This document shows, in pieces, positions 30,473 through 37,142 of a stretch of 37,142 nt of DNA; positions within the stretch are counted from its first letter, which is position 1, and each line of letters opens with the position of its first letter. The notes under the pieces are model-generated. The model saw only the letters and a program-made list of their open reading frames with translations, made no database searches and was not told the DNA's origin. Source of the DNA: Deltaproteobacteria bacterium (GTDB lineage Bacteria > Desulfobacterota > BSN033 > UBA1163); the NCBI GenBank assembly GCA_016874935.1, contig VGSS01000016.1, positions 1 through 37,142 on the forward strand, read 5' to 3'. The position numbers and the translations under genes were made by a program.

Positions 30473-32620
30473 GTGCCCCTTAAGCCAAATCCCATTCTTG
30501 AAAAAAAGCCCCCTGGAATTCCGGAGGGCCTTCCTCCGGAAGAGGTCGAGCGTCTACAGAAACTTCAGATCAAGCTCACCGACTTTGTCCTTCATCTCAT
30601 CCAGGCCTTCCTGAGGACAGGATATTATACGTCTGATCATCCTGAATCCAAAAAAGCAAAGGAAGGCCTCTACCAGAGGTTCAAAGAACTTTTTGAAGAA
30701 GAGGATGAACTGGCCTTTCTCGTGCGGGAGGAACAGGAGGGACAGGAGGTTTTTGTCGAGGGCGTTCTGCCCGAAGCGCAGAAATTGAGCAGGATGATGA
30801 TAAAAGGAATGGGGGAACTCTATGTCCCGAAATTTGCCAAATATATGGAGCGTAAAGACCTGATCAGTTTGACCCTCAAAAGCCGGATGAAACAGGGCGA
30901 ATTCAGCTCATTCGTAGATATCATGAGCGAACCCACCCTGGTGGACACCCGTCGCAAACAGGATCAGGACCGATTTGCGCAGGCCCTTTACAGCCGTGGA
31001 ATCTTTAACATCTCCTATATCTTCAATGAAGAATTCCTTGCCCTCGAACGGGAGATGCCCTGGAGGGCCCGGCTCACCCTCTCCCGGATGAGGAAGGACC
31101 TCCAGATGATTCCCCTCTTCCAGAAGATGATGGGACAGGACATCCAGCAGATCCAGACAAGCCTTCTCCGGGATGCCCTCCGGCCGATTCGTCAATCTGA
31201 CCTGCTCTGCGCCATTCTGCGAAATAGCGATCTTGCCACCACCTCCGAAGGTCTTGAGGAGATGATGGAGGACGAAATCGTTTCTTCCTTGAAGAAACAG
31301 TACCTTCTTAATACCTCTAAAATCTTTTTACGCGAACATCTTGACCTCAAGAAACTTCAGAAGCAGGATGGTTTTGAGAAAAAATCGGACCGTCTCGTGA
31401 AGAAGCTCTCCAGCCGCCTGAAAGAGGTTTCCACCGGGGAGACGGAAAACCTTCTCGAGGAATTTTTCAGGCATCAACTCATCGGCCTCGAAGACCTCCC
31501 CCCGGCCCTGAAAGATAAGATCCTTCTGGAGAGGTTGACCGACAAGTTTCTCAACTATACGGATCAGTTCTTTCAGCAACTCGAACAGGCCAGAGATAAG
31601 GAGGCCTTTCTCAACGTGGCCAGCTCCTTTATCAGGATGATTCCTGAACTGATCCATAGGGACCGTTATCCGGAGATTCTTCGGATATTTGAAGCCCTCA
31701 AGGGTTATTTTCACCAGAAGAGGATGTGGTCTCTTCTCGCAGGCCAGATCATCGAGGAGATCGGAACGGGTGCCATCCCCCAACTTCTTAAAGAAAAATT
31801 CCTTAAAGGGAAGAAAGAAGTCCGGGCCGCCGTTATTCCCCTTTTCGCCGCGCTTGAGATCGGGGCTATTCCTGTCCTCATCGATATTTTGAAATCGAGT
31901 GAGGATCAGTGGGTGAGGAAGAATGCCTGCGAAGCTCTGATTCAAATCGGACTGGTCGCCGCCGTCCATCTTCTGAAGGAACTCGAGCGACAGCAGACCT
32001 CTGTCGATACGACCTGTGATATTCTCAGGGTTCTTGGAGAGATCAAATCTCGCGAGTGGCAGGCCCCCCTGACGAAGATCGCAAAGAGCTTTGCCACCCA
32101 TGAACATTCCAGATTGAGGGAACAGGCCATTCACACCCTGTGCCAGGTCGGAGGCCCTGAGGGAGAGGAAATCTATCTTTCATCCCTGAATGATCCGGAC
32201 CTGGAGGTGAGAAAAAGAGCGGTCTGGTGCCTGGGCATGACCAAAAGCGCCCGGGGCATCGGAAAGATGGTCGAAATGCTCAAAGAACTATCCGACCCCC
32301 CCTCCCCGCAATCCGATAAACTCGAAACCCATATCTATCTCGCCTTTGGCCTTTCCGGAAATATTTCCATGGAGGGGAGGACCTCGGAGCAGATTCTCAT
32401 TGAGGTCCTGGAGAAAAGGGGGATCAAGGGATTACTGGGCTTTCTTCAGAAGAATCCCCTCACCGATGCCTCCCTTGCCGCAATTTGTGATACTCTGGGG
32501 AAGATCGGGACCGGGGAATCGGTGAAAGTTTTAACCCGATTTGAGAAATCTCAAAAAGGATCATTGGTTCCAAAAATTAGAGAGGCGATAAAAAAGATTG
32601 AAGACCGTATTCAAAAATAA
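30473..32620 (+). CDS. HEAT-repeat protein, function unknown
   Basis: A 715-residue soluble helical protein. The N-terminal 400 residues are helical and charged, with no family I recognise (QIKLTDFVLHLIQAFLRTGY, then YMERKDLISLTLKSRMKQGE). From about 430 to 700 there are HEAT repeats: GAIPVLIDILKSSEDQWVRK, then SRLREQAIHTLCQVGGPEGE and DPDLEVRKRAVWCLG. Such scaffolds usually bind proteins. No signal peptide. The GTG start at 30473 has a good AAGGAAAAGAG upstream. It is divergent from the ABC exporter, but a link is unproven. Confidence 0.72.
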   Translation: MPLKPNPILEKKPPGIPEGLPPEEVERLQKLQIKLTDFVLHLIQAFLRTGYYTSDHPESKKAKEGLYQRFKELFEEEDELAFLVREEQEGQEVFVEGVLPEAQKLSRMMIKGMGELYVPKFAKYMERKDLISLTLKSRMKQGEFSSFVDIMSEPTLVDTRRKQDQDRFAQALYSRGIFNISYIFNEEFLALEREMPWRARLTLSRMRKDLQMIPLFQKMMGQDIQQIQTSLLRDALRPIRQSDLLCAILRNSDLATTSEGLEEMMEDEIVSSLKKQYLLNTSKIFLREHLDLKKLQKQDGFEKKSDRLVKKLSSRLKEVSTGETENLLEEFFRHQLIGLEDLPPALKDKILLERLTDKFLNYTDQFFQQLEQARDKEAFLNVASSFIRMIPELIHRDRYPEILRIFEALKGYFHQKRMWSLLAGQIIEEIGTGAIPQLLKEKFLKGKKEVRAAVIPLFAALEIGAIPVLIDILKSSEDQWVRKNACEALIQIGLVAAVHLLKELERQQTSVDTTCDILRVLGEIKSREWQAPLTKIAKSFATHEHSRLREQAIHTLCQVGGPEGEEIYLSSLNDPDLEVRKRAVWCLGMTKSARGIGKMVEMLKELSDPPSPQSDKLETHIYLAFGLSGNISMEGRTSEQILIEVLEKRGIKGLLGFLQKNPLTDASLAAICDTLGKIGTGESVKVLTRFEKSQKGSLVPKIREAIKKIEDRIQK

Positions 32621-32649
32621 CCGCCAAATCAAAAATCTGCACAAAACCC

Positions 32650-32772
32650 AATACAAACGCAATTAATTTTTTGTCATTCCCAAATTCGAGATTCCGAAAC
32701 AAGTTCGGAATGACAGACTTTTTCTTGTCATGTTGAACTCGTTTCAAGATCTTATTTAATGCGTTTGTGTTA
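32650..32772. repeat. Palindromic intergenic element with TGTCATTCC words
   Basis: Outer arms ACAAACGCAATTAAT (about 32653-32667) and ATTTAATGCGTTTGTGT (about 32755-32771) are roughly inverted. Inside, TGTCATTCC (32672-32680) and GGAATGACA (32707-32715) are exact complements, followed by TGTCATGTTGAACTCGTTTC. These resemble the central hairpins of element B. Confidence 0.55.
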
Positions 32773-32777
32773 ATTTC

Positions 32778-33674
32778 CTAACCCTTCCCCGAAAACCTTC
32801 GCGATGCTGAATGCGTTGCCAGAAAAACCCCGCACAAAATCAATCCTCCGCCTATCATCGTGATCCACCGGATCTCTTCACCCAGCAGGAGATAAGCTCC
32901 GATCAGGGTGGCGAAAGGCTCCAGATAAAGATACATTCCGACAACTCCGGAATCTCTCCTTTCAAGAGCCAAATACCAGAAAAGGTACCCCAGGCCTGAA
33001 CAGAAGACTCCCAGAAAGAGGATGCCAATCCAGGCAGTGAGAGATAAATGAATGAGGTTGCTCCATTCTCCTTTCAAAAGGCTCAGGGGAAGGATGATCA
33101 GACATCCCGAGAGCATGATGGTCGTCACTGTGGCTAATGGAGGAAACCGTAAGAGAAAACCTTTCCCTCCGATGGTAAAACCGGTCCAGGCCAGCGCGCT
33201 CGCAAGCACAAGGAGATCTCCATAGGTGGAGGCAAATTGAAACAGCGAAAGCGAAAAGACCCCCTTTGAGATGATGAGAAAAATTCCGCAAAAACCCATG
33301 ATGATCCCTGATACCTTTCTGGCCGTGATCGCCTCGCCGAGAAAGAAACGGGCGGAAAGGGTGATCAGGATGGGATTGATCGCAATGATCCATCCCGTAT
33401 TGATGGCAGTCGTGTAGAGGAGGCCATAGGCCTGAAGAAGGCCAAGGCCAGAAACCCCAACAGCGGCGAGGATGAAAATGTGAATCCAGTCCAGCGGGGA
33501 AAATATTTTTAAAAAAGCCCTATCCCGTCCCATTTGGACAAGAAGAAGCAGTAGCGCTCCGATCGCATAACGGAGCGTCAGAAGGGTGAAGGGATGGACT
33601 TCTTTTAATGCCATTTTCGTGGCAATGAATGAAAACCCCCAGAAGATAACCGCTAACAACGCTTGCCAGGACAT
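32778..33674 (-). CDS. EamA/DMT-family membrane transporter
   Basis: A 298-residue inner-membrane protein with about ten helices in two EamA repeats. The first repeat runs from VIFWGFSFIATKMAL to IMGFCGIFLIISKG; the second from LLVLASALAWTGFTIGGKGF to LGEEIRWITMIGGGLILCGV. The repeated LGE and GxxLIxxG motifs fit the drug/metabolite transporter superfamily, whose members export amino acids and other small metabolites. The cargo cannot be told. GAGGAG precedes the ATG. Not obviously part of an operon. Confidence 0.88.
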   Translation of the reverse strand: MSWQALLAVIFWGFSFIATKMALKEVHPFTLLTLRYAIGALLLLLVQMGRDRAFLKIFSPLDWIHIFILAAVGVSGLGLLQAYGLLYTTAINTGWIIAINPILITLSARFFLGEAITARKVSGIIMGFCGIFLIISKGVFSLSLFQFASTYGDLLVLASALAWTGFTIGGKGFLLRFPPLATVTTIMLSGCLIILPLSLLKGEWSNLIHLSLTAWIGILFLGVFCSGLGYLFWYLALERRDSGVVGMYLYLEPFATLIGAYLLLGEEIRWITMIGGGLILCGVFLATHSASRRFSGKG

Positions 33675-33845
33675 GGTGAACTCCTCTATTTTCTTTCGCC
33701 GTCTTTATCTTTATCATAAAAAAATAAAAAATTCACTTGACCTCTGCCAAATAGTTTGATAACCATTCAATCTAAAAACTCATAATGAAGAGAGTTGAAG
33801 TCTAAGCCGGCCGATGCCTAAGCCAATCCTTTACCCTTCGACATT

Positions 33846-33878
33846 CCGTTCGCCCTGAGGCTCTCGAAGGGTGAACGG
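33846..33878. repeat. CCGTTCGCCCTGAG palindrome (copy 2)
   Basis: A 33-bp palindrome with arms CCGTTCGCCCTGAG and its complement ending GAACGG. It nearly repeats 4748-4780. Palindromes of this type are spread widely across bacterial genomes, often between genes. The rest of the gap (33675-33966) shows no gene. Confidence 0.7.
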
Positions 33879-33966
33879 TTCCCTCAGGAGAGGCTTATCG
33901 AAGCATGAAATCGGTTTGAGCAACAGCCGGCAAAGTTCACTATCACACAACAAAAGGAGGAAAATC

Positions 33967-34308
33967 ATGGAAGTTCAAAAAGGTAAGACGACACTGGGTA
34001 TTGATGAGAACATAGAGGCTTTGCTCTGCTATGTTTTAGGATGGGTGACTGGAATCGTTTTTCTGGCTCTTGAGAGAGAGAATAAATTCGTCCGATTTCA
34101 TGCCGCTCAATCCCTGGCTGTCTTTCTGCCACTCTTCGTGGCTGTGATCATTCTTGGAGTCATCCCTTTTATCGGATGGATTTTATCCCTCATTCTTTCA
34201 ATCCTGACCCTGCTCCTCTGGCTATTCCTGATGTTCAAGGCCTTTCAAGGGGAGAAATACAAACTGCCCATCGCCGGTGATTTCGCCGAAAAACAGAGCG
34301 GTATTTAA
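33967..34308 (+). CDS. Tic20/DUF4870-like membrane protein
   Basis: A 113-residue protein with about three membrane helices (LLCYVLGWVTGIVFLAL, then LAVFLPLFVAVIILGVIPFI and ILSLILSILTLLLWLFLMFK). The segment REKNKFVRFHAAQSL type (here ERENKFVRFHAAQS) between helices 1 and 2 is the hallmark of DUF4870/Tic20-like proteins. Role unknown. The start at 33967 has a strong AAAGGAGGA; the frame extends to 33871 through the palindrome, without a ribosome site. Confidence 0.78.
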   Translation: MEVQKGKTTLGIDENIEALLCYVLGWVTGIVFLALERENKFVRFHAAQSLAVFLPLFVAVIILGVIPFIGWILSLILSILTLLLWLFLMFKAFQGEKYKLPIAGDFAEKQSGI

Positions 34309-34343
34309 TTCGGCAGAAAATGGGGTAAAATTTAAAGTTTTTT

Positions 34344-34371
34344 GGAGGGTGAATATTTCTATTCAGCCTCC
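34344..34371 (+). other. Hairpin in the OmpA-gene leader
   Basis: GGAGG (34344-34348) and GAATA pair with TATTC and CCTCC (34367-34371), with a UUUC loop and one internal mismatch. It lies 49 nt before the OmpA start. It could stabilise the leader; no T-run follows. Confidence 0.4.
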
Positions 34372-34419
34372 GACTAATGAATTATTAACTTTCTGTTTGC
34401 GTGGTAAAAAGGGGGGCGC

Positions 34420-35241
34420 ATGGAAAAGTTAAAATTTTTAGGGTTGGTTATGGTTACACTTCTTCTGATCTCAGCAGGAATAGGCTATGCCAAGGATGAT
34501 CCGGGGTGTAAGGATCATCCACTTCTTACCCGGATGCCCAATTTTTACATCGACTCATGCGAGGAGAATGAATTTGATCAATATCAGTTTAAAGACTCTC
34601 AGGGAAATTGGGTGACCGTTGAGGGCGCTTATTACTTCATCAAATACGCGCTGAAAGATGGAGCAAAGGCTCCGAGTGAACTCCAGATTGTGCGAAACTA
34701 TTCCAATGCCATCCAGAAGGCAGGAGGCAAGGCTGCCTTCGAAACCCGTGACACGGCTTATTTAAAAGTGGAGAAAGGGGGAGCGACCACATGGGTTCAT
34801 GTGGAGGCTCACAGTGTGGGTACCGCGTATAATGTAGTCTTCGTCGAAAAGAAGGCGATGGCTCAGGAGGTCACGGCCGGAGATATGCTTTCCGCTCTGA
34901 ACAAACAGGGCTTCGTGGCTCTCTATATCAACTTTGACACGGATAAATCAACGATCAAGCCTGAATCGAAACCCATCATTGATCAAATGGTCAAACTTCT
35001 AAAGGATAACCCAGGGCTGAGGGTTAGTGTCGAAGGTCACACGGACAGCACCGGAACACCGGCCAGAAATAAAACCCTCTCCCAGCAACGCGGAGAATCC
35101 GTGGTCAGCGCCCTGGTCAAAGCCGGAATTGATGCGAAACGATTGGAGGCCAAAGGCTGGGGACAGGACAAACCCATTGCCGACAATAAAACCGAAGAAG
35201 GTAAAGCCAAAAACCGCCGTGTCGAAATTGTGAAGAAATAA
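34420..35241 (+). CDS. OmpA-family outer-membrane/periplasmic protein
   Basis: A 273-residue exported protein. A signal peptide runs to about residue 25 (MEKLKFLGLVMVTLLLISAG, then IGYA). The middle domain (DDPGCKDHPLLTRMPNFYID, to about 150) contains two Cys that may form a disulfide and resembles DUF4892-type domains seen with OmpA. The C-terminal OmpA/MotB domain (about 165-273) has LYINFDTDKSTIKPES, VSVEGHTDSTGTPARNKTLS and KNRRVEIV, the peptidoglycan-binding motifs. It should tie the outer membrane to the wall. It is followed 24 nt on by a secreted protein and then a terminator, so the two form an operon. Confidence 0.88.
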   Translation: MEKLKFLGLVMVTLLLISAGIGYAKDDPGCKDHPLLTRMPNFYIDSCEENEFDQYQFKDSQGNWVTVEGAYYFIKYALKDGAKAPSELQIVRNYSNAIQKAGGKAAFETRDTAYLKVEKGGATTWVHVEAHSVGTAYNVVFVEKKAMAQEVTAGDMLSALNKQGFVALYINFDTDKSTIKPESKPIIDQMVKLLKDNPGLRVSVEGHTDSTGTPARNKTLSQQRGESVVSALVKAGIDAKRLEAKGWGQDKPIADNKTEEGKAKNRRVEIVKK

Positions 35242-35265
35242 TTTTTAAAAAGAAAGGAAAAATCA

Positions 35266-35718
35266 ATGCCTTTGGGAAAAAGAATAAGAATGGTTATGGT
35301 GTTTGGGTTACTACTCTTGTTGGTCCTTTTCAATCTTCCCGATCTTGTGGCTGCAGACCCCATCGTAGGAACCTGGAGCTACACAACATCCAATCACTGG
35401 GCAAAAGGTCCTGTTCCGGCAGGGAAACCCAGTAAGGGAGAGGTCGTCATTACTCAAAGTGGCAGCCAATTGAAGATGGAATTCAAGTCAGGGATGGTTT
35501 TTAACCCTCCACAATTGAAGTATTTTGAAGGTCAGAAAAAAGATAAGGAATATATTTTTTCAAATAGTGCGAAAGTGGACAATGAAGGAGGGGTCGCTAA
35601 AAACATCTGTAACATGAAGGCGAAGGGCAACAACCATTTCGAAGGCAAGTCCCATTCCGAATATCGTCAGGGTGAAATCACCTTCACCTGGGGATTCGAT
35701 ATTGAATTGAAAAAATAG
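35266..35718 (+). CDS. Secreted protein of unknown function, co-transcribed with OmpA
   Basis: A 150-residue exported protein. The signal peptide is RMVMVFGLLLLLVLFN to about residue 29 (cleavage near LVAA-DP). The mature part begins PIVGTWSYTTSNHW and ends ITFTWGFDIELKK, a pattern of strands with an N-terminal G-T-W motif seen in small lipocalin-like barrels; that is only a resemblance. AAAGGA precedes the ATG. It ends just before a strong terminator. Confidence 0.65.
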   Translation: MPLGKRIRMVMVFGLLLLLVLFNLPDLVAADPIVGTWSYTTSNHWAKGPVPAGKPSKGEVVITQSGSQLKMEFKSGMVFNPPQLKYFEGQKKDKEYIFSNSAKVDNEGGVAKNICNMKAKGNNHFEGKSHSEYRQGEITFTWGFDIELKK

Positions 35719-35725
35719 GGTATAT

Positions 35726-35780
35726 GGGTCGGGAGTTGCTTCGGGCTCTCGTGTGAGAGGAACAACACTCGACCCTTTTT
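35726..35780 (+). terminator. Rho-independent terminator of the OmpA operon
   Basis: GGGTCG (35726-35731) and CGACCC (35770-35775) form the base of a hairpin extended by GAGTTG/CAACACT, followed by TTTTT (35776-35780). It lies 7 nt after the stop codon. Confidence 0.8.
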
Positions 35781-35782
35781 AT

Positions 35783-36535
35783 TCAGTCACTTTTCTCCTT
35801 TGCCTTCTCCATCTGTTTCTGCAACTCCTCAAGAGCCTTGGTAGCTTCTTCTATATTCTTTTGCATCTCCTTGGTGGCATCCTCTGTCGCCTTCTGCATC
35901 TCCTTGGATACCCCTTCCATCTGTTTCTGCATCTGTTTGGAAGTATCTTCCATCTGTTTCTGGAACTTACCCGCTTCCCTCGCCATCCTCCTTGAACTGA
36001 TCTCTCCGGTGATCGTCAGGAGAATCAATAGGGCTCCGATAATTCCGAAAACAAGCCATGCTTTTTGAGAGGGAATCCGGTGAACCACGATGGTTGCAAT
36101 GATCGTGAAATAGATCGCCAGAGCAATGCCCACCGCTCCTCCGATATACGGAATAATTCCAAGGATACAGGTGATTGGCGTCAGGGCTGAAATGTAGGCA
36201 GTGCATCGGTAAGCCGTCTCGTATTCTTCCTGAGAGCCCATTAGCTTCCATATCAAATAGAGGATGGCCGCGCCGACAAACCCGAATATCCCCACGATAA
36301 TAGGCACTAAAATAATTGAAGCCAAACCCATCGCTAGTCCTGTGGCAACCTTCAGGCCAATAATACTGAATATGCTCTGGACCAAGCCCCCGATGACACC
36401 CATCACTACCATAAAGATCAGCGGTTGGACATACCCGCCTGCCTTAGGCATCTCCTTAAAAAAGGCCCGGGGTGAGGTTAATACTTTGATTGCGGTCTCT
36501 TTGATTTCATTTAAATTGATGCTCTCCTTTTCCAT
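35783..36535 (-). CDS. Yip1-domain membrane protein with coiled-coil tail
   Basis: A 250-residue inner-membrane protein. A Yip1 domain with about five helices (PLIFMVVMGVIGGLVQSIFS, then VPIIVGIFGFVGAAILYLIW, IALAIYFTIIATIVVH, FGIIGALLILLTITGE) is followed by a tail of about 70 residues. The tail has regular KQMQKQMEGVSKEMQK repeats, a cytoplasmic or periplasmic coiled coil in steps of 11 residues. The N-terminal LTSPRAFFKEMPKAGGYVQP is the usual Yip1 start. Function in bacteria is unknown. GGAGGAG precedes the ATG. Confidence 0.8.
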   Translation of the reverse strand: MEKESINLNEIKETAIKVLTSPRAFFKEMPKAGGYVQPLIFMVVMGVIGGLVQSIFSIIGLKVATGLAMGLASIILVPIIVGIFGFVGAAILYLIWKLMGSQEEYETAYRCTAYISALTPITCILGIIPYIGGAVGIALAIYFTIIATIVVHRIPSQKAWLVFGIIGALLILLTITGEISSRRMAREAGKFQKQMEDTSKQMQKQMEGVSKEMQKATEDATKEMQKNIEEATKALEELQKQMEKAKEKSD

Positions 36536-36583
36536 ATCTCCTCCTTTCCGCAGGTTTTCAAAACGCTTCTAAGATATTGGAAT

Positions 36584-36611
36584 ATATTATTAAAAATTCA
36601 CAATATTTCAA
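36584..36611 (-). promoter_or_regulatory. Possible promoter of the Yip1 gene
   Basis: Minus-strand -35 TTGAAA (36611-36606), 16-nt spacer, -10 TAATAT (36589-36584) in very AT-rich DNA, about 50 nt before the start codon. It would separate this gene from the toxin-antitoxin pair. Confidence 0.4.
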
Positions 36612-36624
36612 GCGAAAAAACGGA

Positions 36625-37014
36625 TCAATAGAGTGAAAAACCCTGATCCTGAAAATCCGGATCGAAAGCGAATACCTTTTTCACGCCTCTTCGCCTCATC
36701 ACCACAAAACTCGTGCAATCCACTAAACTGGTCCCCCTCTTCCCGATCCTTTCCAGTTCATGTTCAGCCTCCTCATGCGAATCCCGATCAATCCACTCTA
36801 TCTCAAACGATTTGGCGTTTCTTAAAAAGAGAACCGCTGAAGGAAGCCCTAATCTTGCTTGCAAGAGAGCAACGCTTTCCAACAGGATATAATTGTGCAG
36901 GAGAAATATCTCTCCGGACTTCAAAATATTTTGAAATTTGTCATATGCAGTGGTATGGTTAGGGTCTGATTTATCCGCCAAGGCATAAATGGCCGACGTA
37001 TCCAGGAAAATCAT
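36625..37014 (-). CDS. PIN-domain ribonuclease toxin (VapC-type)
   Basis: A 129-residue PIN nuclease. The acidic metal-binding residues are Asp5 (MIFLDTSAIYAL), Glu46 (ILLESVALL), Asp99 (SLVDCTSF) and Asp118 (FAFDPDF), all present. VapC-type toxins cut tRNA or rRNA when the antitoxin is lost. Its ATG overlaps the antitoxin stop by 4 nt (ATGA), the standard tight coupling. Confidence 0.88.
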   Translation of the reverse strand: MIFLDTSAIYALADKSDPNHTTAYDKFQNILKSGEIFLLHNYILLESVALLQARLGLPSAVLFLRNAKSFEIEWIDRDSHEEAEHELERIGKRGTSLVDCTSFVVMRRRGVKKVFAFDPDFQDQGFSLY

Positions 37015-37142
37015 TTCTGGAAAGCCTCCTCTAGGGCTTCGTCATGTCGTTCTGATATGGGTTTAAGACGACCTTGCTTTGAATGACCTGAACCGATAAA
37101 TGTAAAATCTTTGACTGAAGAAGTCTGCTGAGGATCAGATTT
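37011..37142 (-). CDS. Antitoxin partner of the PIN toxin (partial, C-terminal part)
   Basis: The last 43 residues of a reading frame entering from the right edge (KDFTFIGSGHSKQGRLKPIS, then ERHDEALEEAFQK). The ERHDEAL-type end with an F-I-G-S-G lead-in is seen in antitoxins paired with PIN toxins, often with an N-terminal ribbon-helix-helix that is not in the window. It overlaps the toxin start by 4 nt. Confidence 0.7.
   Translation of the reverse strand, partial: KSDPQQTSSVKDFTFIGSGHSKQGRLKPISERHDEALEEAFQK

Noticed and set aside
31328-32134. 268-codon minus-strand frame opposite the HEAT gene
   Set aside because: Shadow frame; the plus-strand HEAT repeats are clearly the coding sequence.
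33871-33966. N-terminal extension of the Tic20/DUF4870-like protein
   Set aside because: Starts inside the CCGTTCGCCCTGAG palindrome with no ribosome site; the ATG at 33967 has AAAGGAGGA.

Overview
The window looks like a chromosomal segment of an anaerobic Gram-negative bacterium, most plausibly a Desulfobacterota (deltaproteobacterial) lineage. The clues are a tungsten-type aldehyde:ferredoxin oxidoreductase operon with SCP-2 proteins, a menaquinone-type UbiE/MenG methyltransferase, a DUF1786 protein, an OmpA-family envelope protein, and intergenic DNA crowded with short palindromic and tandem words. The taxonomic call is inference. No rRNA or tRNA gene was seen.

The standout is at 4868-6802. 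An archease gene is followed by an RtcB RNA ligase gene interrupted by one in-frame TGA (5648-5650). This TGA sits exactly where the metal-binding active-site Cys (Cys98 in Pyrococcus RtcB) belongs. Both halves are otherwise intact and keep the other catalytic residues. Twenty-one nucleotides after the TGA is a stem-loop with a GGUC apical loop, very like the E. coli fdhF SECIS. The simplest reading is a selenocysteine-containing RtcB of 484 residues. A conventional gene caller would split it or call it a pseudogene.

Layout. 1-1614 (minus): ubiE, a rimI-like acetyltransferase and a PurF-like protein with Ser instead of the N-terminal catalytic Cys. 1652-2575: secreted retropepsin-like protease, divergent from ubiE with abutting -35 boxes. 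2648-4072: XRE-cupin regulator divergent from a small DUF2007-like protein and a ferritin-like protein. 4183-9283 (plus): thioesterase, archease, Sec-RtcB, DUF1786 protein, MGMT, CheR. 9321-13460 (minus): aldehyde oxidoreductase, SCP-2 protein, iron alcohol dehydrogenase and a second small protein, with a RAYT transposon just upstream of the promoter. 14599-16114 (minus): ECF sigma, anti-sigma and secreted protein. 16352-22018 (plus): small membrane protein, GAF/HD-GYP protein, MrfA/MrfB-like repair helicase and exonuclease, decayed MFS transporter. 22169-25816 (plus): GAF-Fis regulator, double [4Fe-4S] protein, MnmG. 26059-30359 (minus): gene remnant and a heterodimeric ABC exporter. 30473-32620: HEAT-repeat protein. 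The right end holds a DMT transporter, a Tic20/DUF4870-like protein, an OmpA protein with a secreted partner, a Yip1 protein and a PIN toxin-antitoxin pair.

Intergenic DNA is itself structured. At least six gene ends are followed within about 12 bp by roughly four tandem 6-8-nt words, a different word at each site. Two roughly 200-bp MITE-like elements share an inverted core resembling AGGCTGTGTCGCAATT. Widespread palindromes of the CCGTTCGCCCTGAG...GAACGG type also occur.
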